Assembly: GCF_009192775.1 (NCBI RefSeq)
Contig: NZ_VTFX01000001.1
Span: 496,001 to 560,000 of the forward strand
Length of the DNA stretch: 64,000 bases
DNA from: Arthrobacter yangruifuii
GTDB lineage: Bacteria; Actinomycetota; Actinomycetes; Actinomycetales; Micrococcaceae
Reading direction: 5' to 3'
Shown: positions 42,695-51,708 of the stretch, one piece after another
Layout of the letters: every line of letters starts with the position of its first letter
How positions within the stretch are numbered: position 1 is the stretch's first letter
Notes under the pieces: generated by a model
Told to the model about the DNA's origin: nothing
What the model saw: the letters and a program-made list of their open reading frames with translations, nothing else
Databases searched by the model: none
Made by a program: the position numbers and the translations under genes

Positions 42695-42860
42695 GGTCCT
42701 CCGCTCAGACAGGGTCACGGCCCAGTCTATGATGCACGTCCAGGGGTGCCCGGGAACGGGCCCCTGCCGGAGGAGGCACTGTCAGCCGCTAAACGCGCTG
42801 GGGTGTCGCTCGCCGGCCGGGGCATAAGCTGGATCTGTTGCCTACTTTGAGGAGAAAACC

Positions 42861-43157
42861 TTGTCCCTGCTGACCCCCCTGATCACCAGCGCCGGCCTGA
42901 TCGGCGGCTTCCAGACCGCTCGTTCCACGGGAAATCGCCCGCTGGGCGGCGCCGTGCTTGCCGCTGCCGGTGCAGCTGCCTTCTCCCTGTGGAAGCGCGA
43001 CGCCGGCACGGGCACTGCTGCCGCGCTCACCACCGGCTACGTGGCTGCCTTCGGTCTGTCCCACCCGCTGGCCAAGAAAATGGGTGCCTGGCCGTCCGTT
43101 TTCACCGTCACGGGCGCCGTGGCCCTGGCCTCGCTGGTCTTCGGCCGGAAGCGCTAG
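42861..43157 (+). CDS. Small hypothetical membrane protein, 98 aa
   Basis: 98 residues from a TTG with GAGGAGAAAACC upstream. Three hydrophobic helices (LITSAGLIGGFQTA, LGGAVLAAAGAAAFSLW, AALTTGYVAAFGLSHPLA, VFTVTGAVALASLVFG) separated by short loops. No known family. Its stop is the first of two 18-bp direct repeats. Confidence 0.62.
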   Translation: MSLLTPLITSAGLIGGFQTARSTGNRPLGGAVLAAAGAAAFSLWKRDAGTGTAAALTTGYVAAFGLSHPLAKKMGAWPSVFTVTGAVALASLVFGRKR

Positions 43158-43191
43158 TTTGTAAGTCTTAGCGAGTTTGTAAGGCTTATCG
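43156..43191. repeat. 18-bp tandem direct repeat with TAAG-N-CTTA cores
   Basis: AGTTTGTAAGTCTTAGCG (43156-43173) and AGTTTGTAAGGCTTATCG (43174-43191) differ at two positions. Each holds a TAAG-N-CTTA palindrome. They begin at the stop codon of the small membrane protein, between it and the tmRNA. Confidence 0.75.
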
Positions 43192-43360
43192 AGCTGCCGT
43201 CCCGGTCCGCGGAGCCGTTCCACCGCTGCCTCCCCGAAGGTGTACGAAGGGAAGGCTCCGGCGGGAATGATCCGCGGACCGTCGTCGTTATATTCAGTGA
43301 CGGTCCGCGAGGGCCGGGCGCAGGCTCCGGAAGGTGCCTCGCTGATTGGTAACTGAATAC

Positions 43361-43726
43361 GGGGATGATCGGTTTCGACGATGTTTGTTGAGCCAGGGGA
43401 AGCGGGCCGAGAACGCAGAGTTATCTCGTTAACGCTCTCTGCAAAACAATAAGTGCCAAACCTATGCGCACTGACTTCGCTCTCGCTGCCTAAGCAGCCG
43501 GAGTAGTCCGTCAGCCCGGAGTTGCTCTCGCTCCGGATGCTGGCGTCGTTTAGAGGGCCACTGCCGGACACTCCCGCCGTCGGGGTGTCCGGGACAATTG
43601 ACGGCTGGGCCCGGATCGGCCACCTGTATGCAGGATGGCCGGGGCCGAGAAAATCCGACGCATACTGCGCCCGGAGAAGTCCTGGCAATACAACATCGGA
43701 CGGGGGTTCGATTCCCCCCATCTCCA
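43361..43726 (+). ncRNA. ssrA: tmRNA (ssrA), tag peptide AKPMRTDFALAA
   Basis: 5' end GGGGATGATCGGTTTCGACG and 3' end GGTTCGATTCCCCCCATCTCC-A pair as the alanyl acceptor stem (GGGGATG with CATCTCC, G3-U). The mRNA-like part encodes the tag GCC AAA CCT ATG CGC ACT GAC TTC GCT CTC GCT GCC TAA at 43455-43493, that is AKPMRTDFALAA; the ALAA end is the ClpXP degradation signal. Ribosome rescue RNA. The CCA end is not encoded. An antisense reading frame over this gene is spurious. Confidence 0.97.
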
Positions 43727-43859
43727 CACCCTTGAAGGCCCGCCTGCCGTGGCGGGCCTTCTCTGTGTCCGGACACTGTCCGGCACCCGGATCCGTGCCG
43801 CCGCGGGCGCGGGGCTAATCTGGGATACAGACAGCAGGCAGCCACGGGAAGGAAAACAC

Positions 43860-44909
43860 ATGCAGGCACTCATCATCACCCCGGGGCAGAAGGATTCCCT
43901 CGAACTGCGGGACCTTCCGGAACCGGAGGAAGCCGAAGGCAGCGTGCTGGTTCAGACAATCGCGGTGGGCTTGTGCGCCACCGACCGCGAGGTTATTGCC
44001 GCCGAATTCGGCACCGCACCCGAGGACCGGGATTACCTGGTGATGGGGCATGAGAACCTGGGCCGCGTAGTTGAGGCACCCGAGGACTCGGACCTTGCCG
44101 CCGGGGACCTGGTGGTCGGGATTGTCCGGCGTCCCTGCACTGAAAACTGCCGTGCCTGCGCCGCAGGCGAGTGGGATATGTGCCTGACCGGCACCTACAC
44201 CGAGCATGGCATCGAAGGGCTGGACGGCTTTGCCCGCGAATACTGGCGCGGAGACCCCGAGGACATGGTCAAGCTCGAACCCTCCCTGGAACGCGTAGGG
44301 GTGCTGCTGGAACCGGCCACCATCCTGGCCAAGGCGTGGGAACAGATTGACCGGATCGGGAGCCGCGCCTACTTCCGGCCGCAGGTTGCCGCTGTGACCG
44401 GTGCCGGCCCCGTCGGGCTGCTCGCTGCCCTGCTCGGCGTGCAGCGCGGACTGGAAGTGCATGTTTTCGACCTCGAAGATGACGGGCCGAAGGAGAAGCT
44501 GGCTCAGGACCTGGGTGCCGTCTTCCACACCGACACCCTGCCCGAGTCCGGTATCAAACCGGACGTCATCATCGAATGCACCGGCGTGCCGACGGTGATC
44601 AGCGACGTCCTGCACCACGGCGGCAAGAACTCGGTCACCTGCCTCACCGGCGTCTCCGAGCCCGGAGGCGGGCAACCGGTGGACCTGGGCGCGCTGAACC
44701 TGAACCTGGTGATGGACAACCGCGTGGTGTTCGGCACCGTCAACGCCAACCGGCGCCACTACCTCAAGGCCGCGGATGCCCTGGCCAAGGCGGACATCCG
44801 CTGGCTCGAGCAGCTGATCTCGCGCCGTGTGCCTCTCGCCTCTTACGCCGAGGCTTTCGAGGACCGCGACGGCGACATCAAGGTGGTTCTTGACCTGCAG
44901 GACGCCTAA
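43860..44909 (+). CDS. Zinc-dependent alcohol/glucose dehydrogenase family protein
   Basis: 349 residues from the ATG at 43860 (GGAAGGAAAACAC before it). MDR fold: catalytic zinc region CATDREVIAAEFGTAPEDRDYLVMGHENLG (Cys, His, Glu), structural-type Cys-rich loop RRPCTENCRACAAGEWDMCLTG, and Rossmann motif AAVTGAGPVGLLAALLG. The Cys loop and long C-terminal ANRRHYLKAADALAKADIRWLEQLI match the archaeal-type glucose 1-dehydrogenase subgroup (Glu_dehyd_C). Probably oxidises an aldose or polyol with NAD(P). Terminator follows. Confidence 0.87.
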   Translation: MQALIITPGQKDSLELRDLPEPEEAEGSVLVQTIAVGLCATDREVIAAEFGTAPEDRDYLVMGHENLGRVVEAPEDSDLAAGDLVVGIVRRPCTENCRACAAGEWDMCLTGTYTEHGIEGLDGFAREYWRGDPEDMVKLEPSLERVGVLLEPATILAKAWEQIDRIGSRAYFRPQVAAVTGAGPVGLLAALLGVQRGLEVHVFDLEDDGPKEKLAQDLGAVFHTDTLPESGIKPDVIIECTGVPTVISDVLHHGGKNSVTCLTGVSEPGGGQPVDLGALNLNLVMDNRVVFGTVNANRRHYLKAADALAKADIRWLEQLISRRVPLASYAEAFEDRDGDIKVVLDLQDA

Positions 44910-44952
44910 CCGTTCCGGTGCCGGCACGGTAAGGCACCAAACCGACGGCGGC

Positions 44953-44998
44953 CCAGGCTAAACGCTCAGCTGATAACCCAGCCGGGCGTTTAGCCTGG
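44953..44998. terminator. Terminator after the zinc dehydrogenase
   Basis: CCAGGCTAAACGC and GCGTTTAGCCTGG form a 13-bp stem with a 20-base loop. It separates the dehydrogenase from the convergent lipoprotein gene and may serve both. Confidence 0.75.
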
Positions 44999-45041
44999 TT
45001 CGTTCCTATCCAGCAAAAGAAGATCCGATGCGCTGCAGGAT

Positions 45042-46466
45042 CTACCCGTTGTCCCGGACAAAAACGGTTTCATAAGCCACATTGAAGTTAGTCTCGAGGC
45101 TTGCCGGATGCTCGTCGGCAAAACTTGAACCGTTGATGTCACCGGACAACCTCAGGTCCATGGATACCCGAAAATCTCCCACGCCGGCAGGGACTTCAAA
45201 AATAAGCTGTGCTGAGTCGTTGTTCCAGGTGGAAGATTCACGAAACTCGTCTATCCGTATGGCCTCTGCGCTAAACGATTCCCCTGAGATGCTTTCCACA
45301 GTCGCGGACGTGACTTCGGTTTTCGGGGTGTACAGCGATGAAAATATGCCCTGCTGCCACACGAGCTCGTGCTTCCATCCCGTATTGACAATGAGCCATG
45401 CCTTGCCCTCGGGTGCCCACCCCAGCTCCGGCTCATAAGCATCGCGGGTTGTTGTGAGCTGCGATGCCCCCACGGACGCGTTCATGCCCTCCTCGGATTC
45501 GAGTTCACCAACTACTGTTCCACTCTCGGGATCGCTGCCCTGCAATTCGAGTCCGTCGTAATAGGCTGACGCGGACGAGGTGACTGCGCCGGTACCCAAC
45601 GAGACCGTCTGGGTGAGCCCATCAGTGGTGATTTCCAGTGCCACCTCCGCCTCATCCTCCGGGAGTGACATCGACACAGTGCCATCCTTTGCAGCGCCGA
45701 TCGAATAGGACTCCCCGCCGCTGGCGAAGGCCAGCGTGGTGGGGACCATTTCCTGGTCTTCCTGTTCCATCCCGTACTGGCCATCAGACGCAGAGTCGCC
45801 GTTGACACCTGAAATCGAGATTGATGCGAACCGGCGGTTGTCTCCTGCCATCAGGCGATCGCTGGACGAACCGATCCGTTCGCTGATCTTCCAGTTACTG
45901 AGCTGCAGCGAGACCCCGTTGGGCAAATTGACCGCTGAGGTGCCGTCCTCGGCGGTCGTATCCGTGTAGTCCTCCGGGTCCGCCCAGATGGCCTGCTCGG
46001 GAGGAGCCGTTTCGGCGTCCGGCTCGGGAATAACGAGATCAACGGGCGGTTCCTTGCCGTCAGGGCGGTAAAGGGTGGCGTTTCCGGCCCCGGAGGCCTC
46101 CTGATGGAAATTTTCGTCCGGGTTCAGGGAAACCGCAGTCTGTTTGTCCCCGGTTTGCGTGAAGCTCAAGGTCATGGCTTCCCAGACCTGGTCGTCATCA
46201 CCGAGGTAATGTATGGGCCCGCAGATCGCGTTCTCGGACATGGCAAGGTCTGCAACCTGTGCATAACACCGGGAGCTTTCGTCCACATTGGACTTTATTC
46301 CGTCTGCGCGGTTCTGTATCCACATGGCATCGAGCGATTCAATGGTCTTGTCCAGGTCTTCGACTTCCGAACCTTCATACGTGGTTGCGGGTGAGCCGCA
46401 TCCGGACAGTATGGCCACAGCCAGCGCAAGGGACGTTGGAAGTGCAGCCATGCGAGTTTTTCTCAA
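45042..46466 (-). CDS. Hypothetical secreted lipoprotein, ~474 aa (lower GC)
   Basis: 474 residues from a TTG with GAGGAA before it (ATG five codons later is possible). Signal peptide MRKTRMAALPTSLALAVAILSGCG with lipobox LSGC. The mature part is acidic, rich in Ser, Thr, Glu and Asp, without known motifs; it is predicted to be mostly beta. Codons here use more A and T than in neighbours, a sign of possible recent acquisition. Anchored outside the membrane; function not recognised. Confidence 0.7.
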   Translation of the reverse strand: MRKTRMAALPTSLALAVAILSGCGSPATTYEGSEVEDLDKTIESLDAMWIQNRADGIKSNVDESSRCYAQVADLAMSENAICGPIHYLGDDDQVWEAMTLSFTQTGDKQTAVSLNPDENFHQEASGAGNATLYRPDGKEPPVDLVIPEPDAETAPPEQAIWADPEDYTDTTAEDGTSAVNLPNGVSLQLSNWKISERIGSSSDRLMAGDNRRFASISISGVNGDSASDGQYGMEQEDQEMVPTTLAFASGGESYSIGAAKDGTVSMSLPEDEAEVALEITTDGLTQTVSLGTGAVTSSASAYYDGLELQGSDPESGTVVGELESEEGMNASVGASQLTTTRDAYEPELGWAPEGKAWLIVNTGWKHELVWQQGIFSSLYTPKTEVTSATVESISGESFSAEAIRIDEFRESSTWNNDSAQLIFEVPAGVGDFRVSMDLRLSGDINGSSFADEHPASLETNFNVAYETVFVRDNG

Positions 46467-46780
46467 TGTGTAATTTCCTCAGGTGAACTATCGATTGGCG
46501 ACGCATGTCGGCCGGGAGATAGGAGTAGCGTGTATGTCTTATTTGTGCCCAAACGGATGAATATCGGTTTCTGCACACTAAAGACCTATCGTCTGCCTCT
46601 GGCCGGGCGTTAGGGCGTCGCGAGGATGGAACGCGGCAACGGACGGTCGCACATACCGACCCAAATCAGCTGTTGACGTTGCTGGGGGAGCCTCTTCAAT
46701 CCGGCTCACTTCGGTGATAGACAGAAAGGACACCCAAGCCGCCGCGGCGGCTTCCGGCAACCCGCATTGGAGGCACACAC

Positions 46781-47074
46781 ATGCGCAAGGACGCTGATCA
46801 GCCGGTGATTCCCGGCGGTTCGGAGGCGGACAGGGCGGACCAGGCCGTCTCTGCCGTTCCCGGAGCGGACGACGCCGGACCTTCCGGGGACATCCACCGT
46901 GACGGTTCCGAAGCGGACGGTATTGAACAGGACATTCCTGCAGTTCCGGGCGCCGGCGACGCGGGACCGGAGGGATCAGTCCACCCCGAAGGGTCCGAAG
47001 CGGACATCCTGGAGCAGAAAGCGGACGTTCCAGGGAACGACGACGATTATCCGCCGGGCGCCGGCGGGGCCTGA
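46781..47074 (+). CDS. Acidic repeat protein, 97 aa, 29-residue period
   Basis: 97 residues with GGAGG eight bases before the ATG. GSEAD occurs at residues 13-17, 42-46 and 71-75, an exact 29-residue period; each unit continues with EQ/DQ-x-x-PAVPGAxDAGPxG and an acidic spacer. No Lys-rich or hydrophobic segment, no signal, so likely a disordered cytoplasmic protein. The family is unknown to me. The 314 bases before it (46467-46780) hold no other gene that I can support. Confidence 0.65.
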   Translation: MRKDADQPVIPGGSEADRADQAVSAVPGADDAGPSGDIHRDGSEADGIEQDIPAVPGAGDAGPEGSVHPEGSEADILEQKADVPGNDDDYPPGAGGA

Positions 47075-47214
47075 CCGTAACGCCTGACCGTGTTGTGGCC
47101 GGCGGGGGAATGCCTCCGCCGGCCGGATCAGCGGCCCCTCATCGCCGTTCCGCTTAGCGCCGTGCCACGTAGACTGGACGGCGGCACAATGGCGACGGAA
47201 ACAGCAGGAGCGGC

Positions 47215-47937
47215 GTGGAGATTTTCGACCCGGGGGCGGTATTCAACGCCGTTGACCTCGCCGGCGTACTGGCCAACGGGGTCCTCGGAGGTGCCGTGGC
47301 GCGTCAGCTGCGGATGGACCCCGTGGGGTTCCTGGTCCTGGCGCTTACCTCGGCCCTGGGCGGCGGCGTGCTCCGCGATACCCTCCTGCAGGCCGGAGCG
47401 CCCGTAGCGCTGACGAACCCCGCCTATCTCTTCACGGCCATCGCCGGGGCCTTCATCGCCTACGCCATTGAGCTCAAGGGAAAATGGGCAAACCGGTTCC
47501 TCATCGTGATCGACGCCGTGGCGCTGGGCTGCTGGGCCGCCACCGGCACCGCCAAGGCGCTGGTGCTGGGGCTGGAATGGCTCCCGGCCATCCTGCTCGG
47601 CGTCGTCACCGCCGTGGGCGGCGGTATGATCCGGGACATTGTGGTGGGCCGGGTTCCGGCCATCTTCGGCGGCAACACGCTCTACGCTACCGGTGCGCTG
47701 GTGGCCGCCGTCGAAATGGTGATCCTGTACGGGCTGGGCCTGCAGAACGTGGGTATGGGGGTGGCCATCGCCTCCTGCGCAACGCTGTGCATCCTGGCCC
47801 GGCGGCGAGGCTGGAAGCTGCCGGGTCCCGGCGATTTCACTGTCCGGCTGGGCAGGCGGTCCCGCACCGAGGACCGCCGGAACTCAACCCAGGGCTGGCC
47901 GCGGCCGAGGTTCTGGAAGCCGCGTATCCGCCGCTGA
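47215..47937 (+). CDS. Trimeric intracellular cation (TRIC) channel family protein
   Basis: 240 residues from a GTG with GGAG before it. Two TRIC (UPF0126) repeats: VLALTSALGGGVLRDTLL and VVTAVGGGMIRDIVVGRVPAIFGG are the duplicated GGGxxRD motifs, with about seven helices. Probably a K+/cation channel of the inner membrane. The tail RRRGWKLPGPGDFTVRLGRRSRTEDRR is basic and cytoplasmic. Confidence 0.9.
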   Translation: MEIFDPGAVFNAVDLAGVLANGVLGGAVARQLRMDPVGFLVLALTSALGGGVLRDTLLQAGAPVALTNPAYLFTAIAGAFIAYAIELKGKWANRFLIVIDAVALGCWAATGTAKALVLGLEWLPAILLGVVTAVGGGMIRDIVVGRVPAIFGGNTLYATGALVAAVEMVILYGLGLQNVGMGVAIASCATLCILARRRGWKLPGPGDFTVRLGRRSRTEDRRNSTQGWPRPRFWKPRIRR

Positions 47938-48078
47938 TCCGGCGGGCATCCAGGAACCAGCGGGGATTTCAAAACGTCCAGCGCCGACGGCGGTTTGCCT
48001 CAGTTTGTCGCCTAAAACAAGAACTACCCCGGAAATAGTCCCGAAAACGCAGGCTTTCGCAGACTGGAATTCCGGGAG

Positions 48079-48084
48079 TAGCGT
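48079..48084 (+). promoter_or_regulatory. -10 box TAGCGT of a leaderless promoter
   Basis: TAGCGT, seven bases (GGCTGCC) and then the ATG of the semialdehyde dehydrogenase at 48092. Confidence 0.5.
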
Positions 48085-48091
48085 GGCTGCC

Positions 48092-49471
48092 ATGAGTGCT
48101 TACAAGAGCGTAAATCCAGCCACCGGAGAAACCCTTTCGGAATTCCCTGAAGCGACCGACGTCGAAATCAGCCAGGCCGTCACTGCGGCCCACGAAGCCT
48201 TTACCGGCTGGCGGAACGAGCCCGTGGAGGCCCGGGCCAAAGTCATTACCCGCGTTGCGGAACTGTACCGTGAGCGCGCGGACGAGCTCGCCAAGCTGAT
48301 CGCCCTGGAAATGGGCAAGCCGCTGCGCGAAGCCAAGGGCGAGGTTGCCCTCTCCGCCAGCATCTACGAGTACTACGCCACCCAGGGGCCCGGTTTTATG
48401 GCCGATGAGCAGCTCGACCCCAAGGGCGGCGGAACCGCCGTCGTCCGCACGCTGCCGGTCGGTGCGCTGCTGGGCATCATGCCCTGGAACTACCCGTACT
48501 ACCAGGTGGCCCGCTTCGCCGGACCGAACCTGATGCTGGGTAACACCGTGCTGCTCAAGCACGCCAACAACTGCCCGCAGTCGGCCCTGGCCATGGCGCA
48601 GATCTTCGCCGACGCCGGCGTGCCTGAGGGTGCCTACACCAACCTGTTCGCCACCAATGAGCAGGCTGCGGACATCATCGCCGATCCGCGGGTCCAGGGC
48701 GTCTCCCTCACCGGCAGCGAGCGGGCGGGCGCCGCCGTTGCCGAGGTCGCCGGCCGGAACCTGAAGAAGTACGTCCTGGAACTGGGCGGCAGCGACCCGT
48801 TCATTGTCCTGGACACCGAGGACCTGGACGCCACGGTCAAGGCCGCCGTCGCCGGCCGGATGGGTAACACCGGACAGGCCTGCAATGCCGCCAAGCGTTT
48901 CATTGTGATGGAGGACCTGTACGAGGAATTCGTGGAGAAGTTCACCGCCCGGATGGCGGCCATGGAGCCCGGCGACCCGCTGGACCCCGAAACCCGCTTT
49001 GGCCCGCTCTCCTCCCAGGCGGCCGCCGACGGGCTGGTGGAACAGATCCGCAATGCCGTGGACCAGGGTGCCACCCTGCGTACCGGCGGCGGACACATTG
49101 GCGGTCCCGGCGCTTATGTCCAGCCGACCGTCCTCACCGATGTGACCGCCGATATGCGGGCCTTTTCCGAGGAACTCTTCGGGCCGGCCGCGGTCATCTA
49201 CAAGGTGGCCAGCGTGGATGAAGCGGTGGAGCTGGCGAACAATTCCCCGTTTGGGCTGGGCGGAGCAGTCTTCAGCGCGGATGAGGAGAAGGCACTTGAG
49301 GTGGCGGACCGGCTCGATGCCGGCATGGTCACCATCAACGGTGCCTCCGGGACGCAGGCGGACCTGCCCTTCGGCGGCGTTAAGCGCTCCGGCGTCGGCC
49401 GCGAACTGGGCCGCTTCGGCATGGATGAATTCGTCAACAAGAAGCTGATCCGCATCCCTGCAAAGAAGTAG
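48092..49471 (+). CDS. gabD: NAD(P)-dependent succinate-semialdehyde dehydrogenase family
   Basis: 459 residues from the ATG at 48092; 29 codons of upstream frame lack support and the promoter is leaderless. ALDH fold: Glu motif YVLELGGSDPFIVL, catalytic Cys in GNTGQACNAAKRFIV, MPWNYPYY and NPATGETLSEFP at the N-terminus; the closeness to the SSADH subgroup (ALLGIMPWNYP, DLPFGGVKRSGVGRELG) is good. Oxidises succinate semialdehyde or a related aldehyde. Monocistronic. Confidence 0.85.
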   Translation: MSAYKSVNPATGETLSEFPEATDVEISQAVTAAHEAFTGWRNEPVEARAKVITRVAELYRERADELAKLIALEMGKPLREAKGEVALSASIYEYYATQGPGFMADEQLDPKGGGTAVVRTLPVGALLGIMPWNYPYYQVARFAGPNLMLGNTVLLKHANNCPQSALAMAQIFADAGVPEGAYTNLFATNEQAADIIADPRVQGVSLTGSERAGAAVAEVAGRNLKKYVLELGGSDPFIVLDTEDLDATVKAAVAGRMGNTGQACNAAKRFIVMEDLYEEFVEKFTARMAAMEPGDPLDPETRFGPLSSQAAADGLVEQIRNAVDQGATLRTGGGHIGGPGAYVQPTVLTDVTADMRAFSEELFGPAAVIYKVASVDEAVELANNSPFGLGGAVFSADEEKALEVADRLDAGMVTINGASGTQADLPFGGVKRSGVGRELGRFGMDEFVNKKLIRIPAKK

Positions 49472-49485
49472 TCCCGGCGCACGGG

Positions 49486-49962
49486 TTAGGCCGTGCGGGA
49501 GTCTTCCGGTGCTTTTTCCGGATGCCCCGCACGGTCGCTCGGGCCGTTAAAGACCACGTAGCGGTACGCGAAGTAGCGGAAAATGTTGCCCAGGCCGATA
49601 CCCACCACGTTGCCGGAAATGTTGTCCGCAAAGGTGCTGCGGAAATCCAGCACGTAGTGGGAGACATACAGGCATCCGGTGGAGATGAGCAGACCCACCA
49701 GATTGGTCAGGGCAAAAAGCAGTGTTTCGCTGCGGATGCTCCGGGTGCGCAGTGTCCGGAAGGTCACATACCGGCTGCCCAGCCACGAAACGGTGGTGGC
49801 CACCAGGACGGAGATGACCTTCGCCCAAAGGGGGTGGTCCGGGAGCACGGTGGCTGAGAGAACATTGAACAGGGTGACGTCAACCACAAAGGCGACGGAG
49901 CCCACCGCTGAAAACGAGCCCAGACGGCGGACGATCGCGCGTCCTTTGCTGGTTTCTGCCAT
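49486..49962 (-). CDS. GtrA family membrane protein
   Basis: 158 residues from the ATG at 49962, four helices: RRLGSFSAVGSVAFVVDVTLFNVLSAT, AKVISVLVATTVSWLGSRYVTFR, LLFALTNLVGLLISTGCLYVSHYVL and NISGNVVGIGLGNIFRYFAYRYVVF. The SWLGSRYVTFR and FRYFAYRYVVF motifs define GtrA-like flippases for polyprenyl-linked sugars in cell-wall polysaccharide synthesis. A separate gene from the histidine kinase upstream. Confidence 0.88.
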   Translation of the reverse strand: MAETSKGRAIVRRLGSFSAVGSVAFVVDVTLFNVLSATVLPDHPLWAKVISVLVATTVSWLGSRYVTFRTLRTRSIRSETLLFALTNLVGLLISTGCLYVSHYVLDFRSTFADNISGNVVGIGLGNIFRYFAYRYVVFNGPSDRAGHPEKAPEDSRTA

Positions 49963-50141
49963 TACCGATAGATCCGTTCCCACCGTTGCCGCAGCATGCG
50001 GCCTCCCGCCCTTGCCGGATGCGCACATCCGGGAGGGACTTTTACCCTTCGGATGATTGCACACCGTGCATTTGGCCGCAAAATCCGCGGCAACGCAAAC
50101 CGAATCAGGGCAGCGTGGATCAGGAATCAGCGAAGCGCGGA

Positions 50142-51704
50142 TCAGGGCAGGGTGACAGTGAAGACAGTGCCCCTGCCGGCCTCGCTCTGCAGGGCGATGG
50201 TCCCGCCGTGTTCCTCCACAATGCGCTTGGTGATCACCAGGCCCAGTCCGACGCCCGGGATCTGCGCCCGGCGGGCGGTGCCGGAGCGGAAGAACTTGGT
50301 AAACACCTCCGCTTGTTCGGCGTCCGTCATGCCGATGCCGGAGTCCTCTACCCGAAGGACGGTGGTGCCTGCCTCGGTGCGCCAGGCGCTGACCGTTACC
50401 CGGCCGCCGTCGGGCGAGTATTTCACCGCGTTGGAGAGCAGGTTGTCCAGCACCTGGGAGATGCGCTTGGGATCGACCATGGTGGGCAGGGTTTCGGGGA
50501 CCTCGGCCACGATCTCCACCGCGTTCATCTCGGCGCGCGGGGCGGCCGAGGTGATGCCGGAACGGATGAGGTCGCTGAGGTCGGTGACTTCCTGCACCAC
50601 GTGGGCCGATCCGGCGGCCGCGGACAGCAGGTCCGAGACCAGGTGCAGGAGCTTCTCGGAATTGCGCTGGGCCACCTTGAGGGAGGACGCCACATAGGGC
50701 GGGATGGCGTCCTCTTCATCCAGCGCCAGTTCCAGGTAGCCCATGATGGAGGTCAGCGGGGTGCGTAGTTCGTGGGACACGTTGGCCACGAAATCGTCCT
50801 TGGCCGCTACGGCGTTCACCAGCCCGGTGACGTCGCTGTAGGCGATGACGGATCCGCGGAAGGCGTCGTCGTCGCCCTTCAGGGTGCGGGCGGAAACGCT
50901 GAGTGCCTTCTGTTCCTCGCCGGTGCCGTACCAGACGAGTTGGTCCGAGAAGGAGTGGCCCCGGGCGGCACGTTTGACCGGACGCTGATCCTCCGGGACA
51001 GGGGTGGTGCGGTCCGGACCGAAGATGTACATTTCGGCTTCGGTGGGGCGGTTGGTGAAGCAGGGAGCCGCCAGGCGCTCGTGGAGCTGCTGGCGGGAAT
51101 TGGTAAGGATCCGGCGTCCGTTCTCGTCGATCACCGCCACCCCCACCCGGACAGTGTTCAGGATGGTCTCAAGGATGGATTCCTTGCGCAGGCTCTCCAT
51201 CAGAGAGGACTGCAGCACCACGTCCTTTTCCTGCAGCACCACTGCCTGTGCGGTCAGGCTCGCTTCGGCCTCGGCGCGGGCGGCCTCCGCGTCTTCGGCG
51301 GTGCGCAGGGCGGAGATGAGCTCCCGTTCATACAGCCGGCGCTCGTGTGCATAAAAGGCCACCACCTGGTCCAGCGGCGGGCGGCCGTCAGCAGCAGGGG
51401 AGCGGGTGGCGGAGAGCAGGACCGGGATGCGCCGGCCCTCGGGGCCGAGGAGGTCGACCGCGAGTTCTGCAAAAGCCGCGCTCAGCGCCAGTTGCGGCAT
51501 GGCATGGGTGGTGTACACAATCCGGTCCCCGACCGGGAGGTACTTCAGGAGGCTGGTGCCGCGGATCTCGTCGATGGACTTGGCGACCCACTTCAGCGCG
51601 GTGCCGTTGGCGTCCACCACTGTGCCGTCCGTCAGGGTGACGAAATACCCCGCCGGCGCGGTGTGGGACAGGGCACGGTAATCGAGCTGGAAATCCAGGT
51701 CCAC
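50142..51704 (-). CDS. PAS sensor histidine kinase, partner of an RsbQ-like hydrolase
   Basis: 520 residues from a GTG at 51704, four bases after the hydrolase stop. Residues ~12-123 form a PAS domain of the RsbP type (GYFVTLTDGTVVDANGTALKW ... GDRIVYTTHAMPQL), then a coiled coil (~128-178), a second PAS-like region, and a histidine kinase core: VSHELRTPLTSIMGY with phosphoacceptor His near 311, DNLLSNAVKYS (N box), DSGIGM (G1) and GVGLGLVITK (G2). No membrane helix, so it is cytosolic. It likely senses a small molecule made or released by the hydrolase. No response regulator lies next to it. Confidence 0.88.
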   Translation of the reverse strand: MDLDFQLDYRALSHTAPAGYFVTLTDGTVVDANGTALKWVAKSIDEIRGTSLLKYLPVGDRIVYTTHAMPQLALSAAFAELAVDLLGPEGRRIPVLLSATRSPAADGRPPLDQVVAFYAHERRLYERELISALRTAEDAEAARAEAEASLTAQAVVLQEKDVVLQSSLMESLRKESILETILNTVRVGVAVIDENGRRILTNSRQQLHERLAAPCFTNRPTEAEMYIFGPDRTTPVPEDQRPVKRAARGHSFSDQLVWYGTGEEQKALSVSARTLKGDDDAFRGSVIAYSDVTGLVNAVAAKDDFVANVSHELRTPLTSIMGYLELALDEEDAIPPYVASSLKVAQRNSEKLLHLVSDLLSAAAGSAHVVQEVTDLSDLIRSGITSAAPRAEMNAVEIVAEVPETLPTMVDPKRISQVLDNLLSNAVKYSPDGGRVTVSAWRTEAGTTVLRVEDSGIGMTDAEQAEVFTKFFRSGTARRAQIPGVGLGLVITKRIVEEHGGTIALQSEAGRGTVFTVTLP

Positions 51705-51708
51705 GAAA

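Noticed and set aside
42789-43727. 312-residue minus-strand frame over the tmRNA
   Set aside because: Covers the complete antisense of ssrA; such frames enter databases as spurious proteins.
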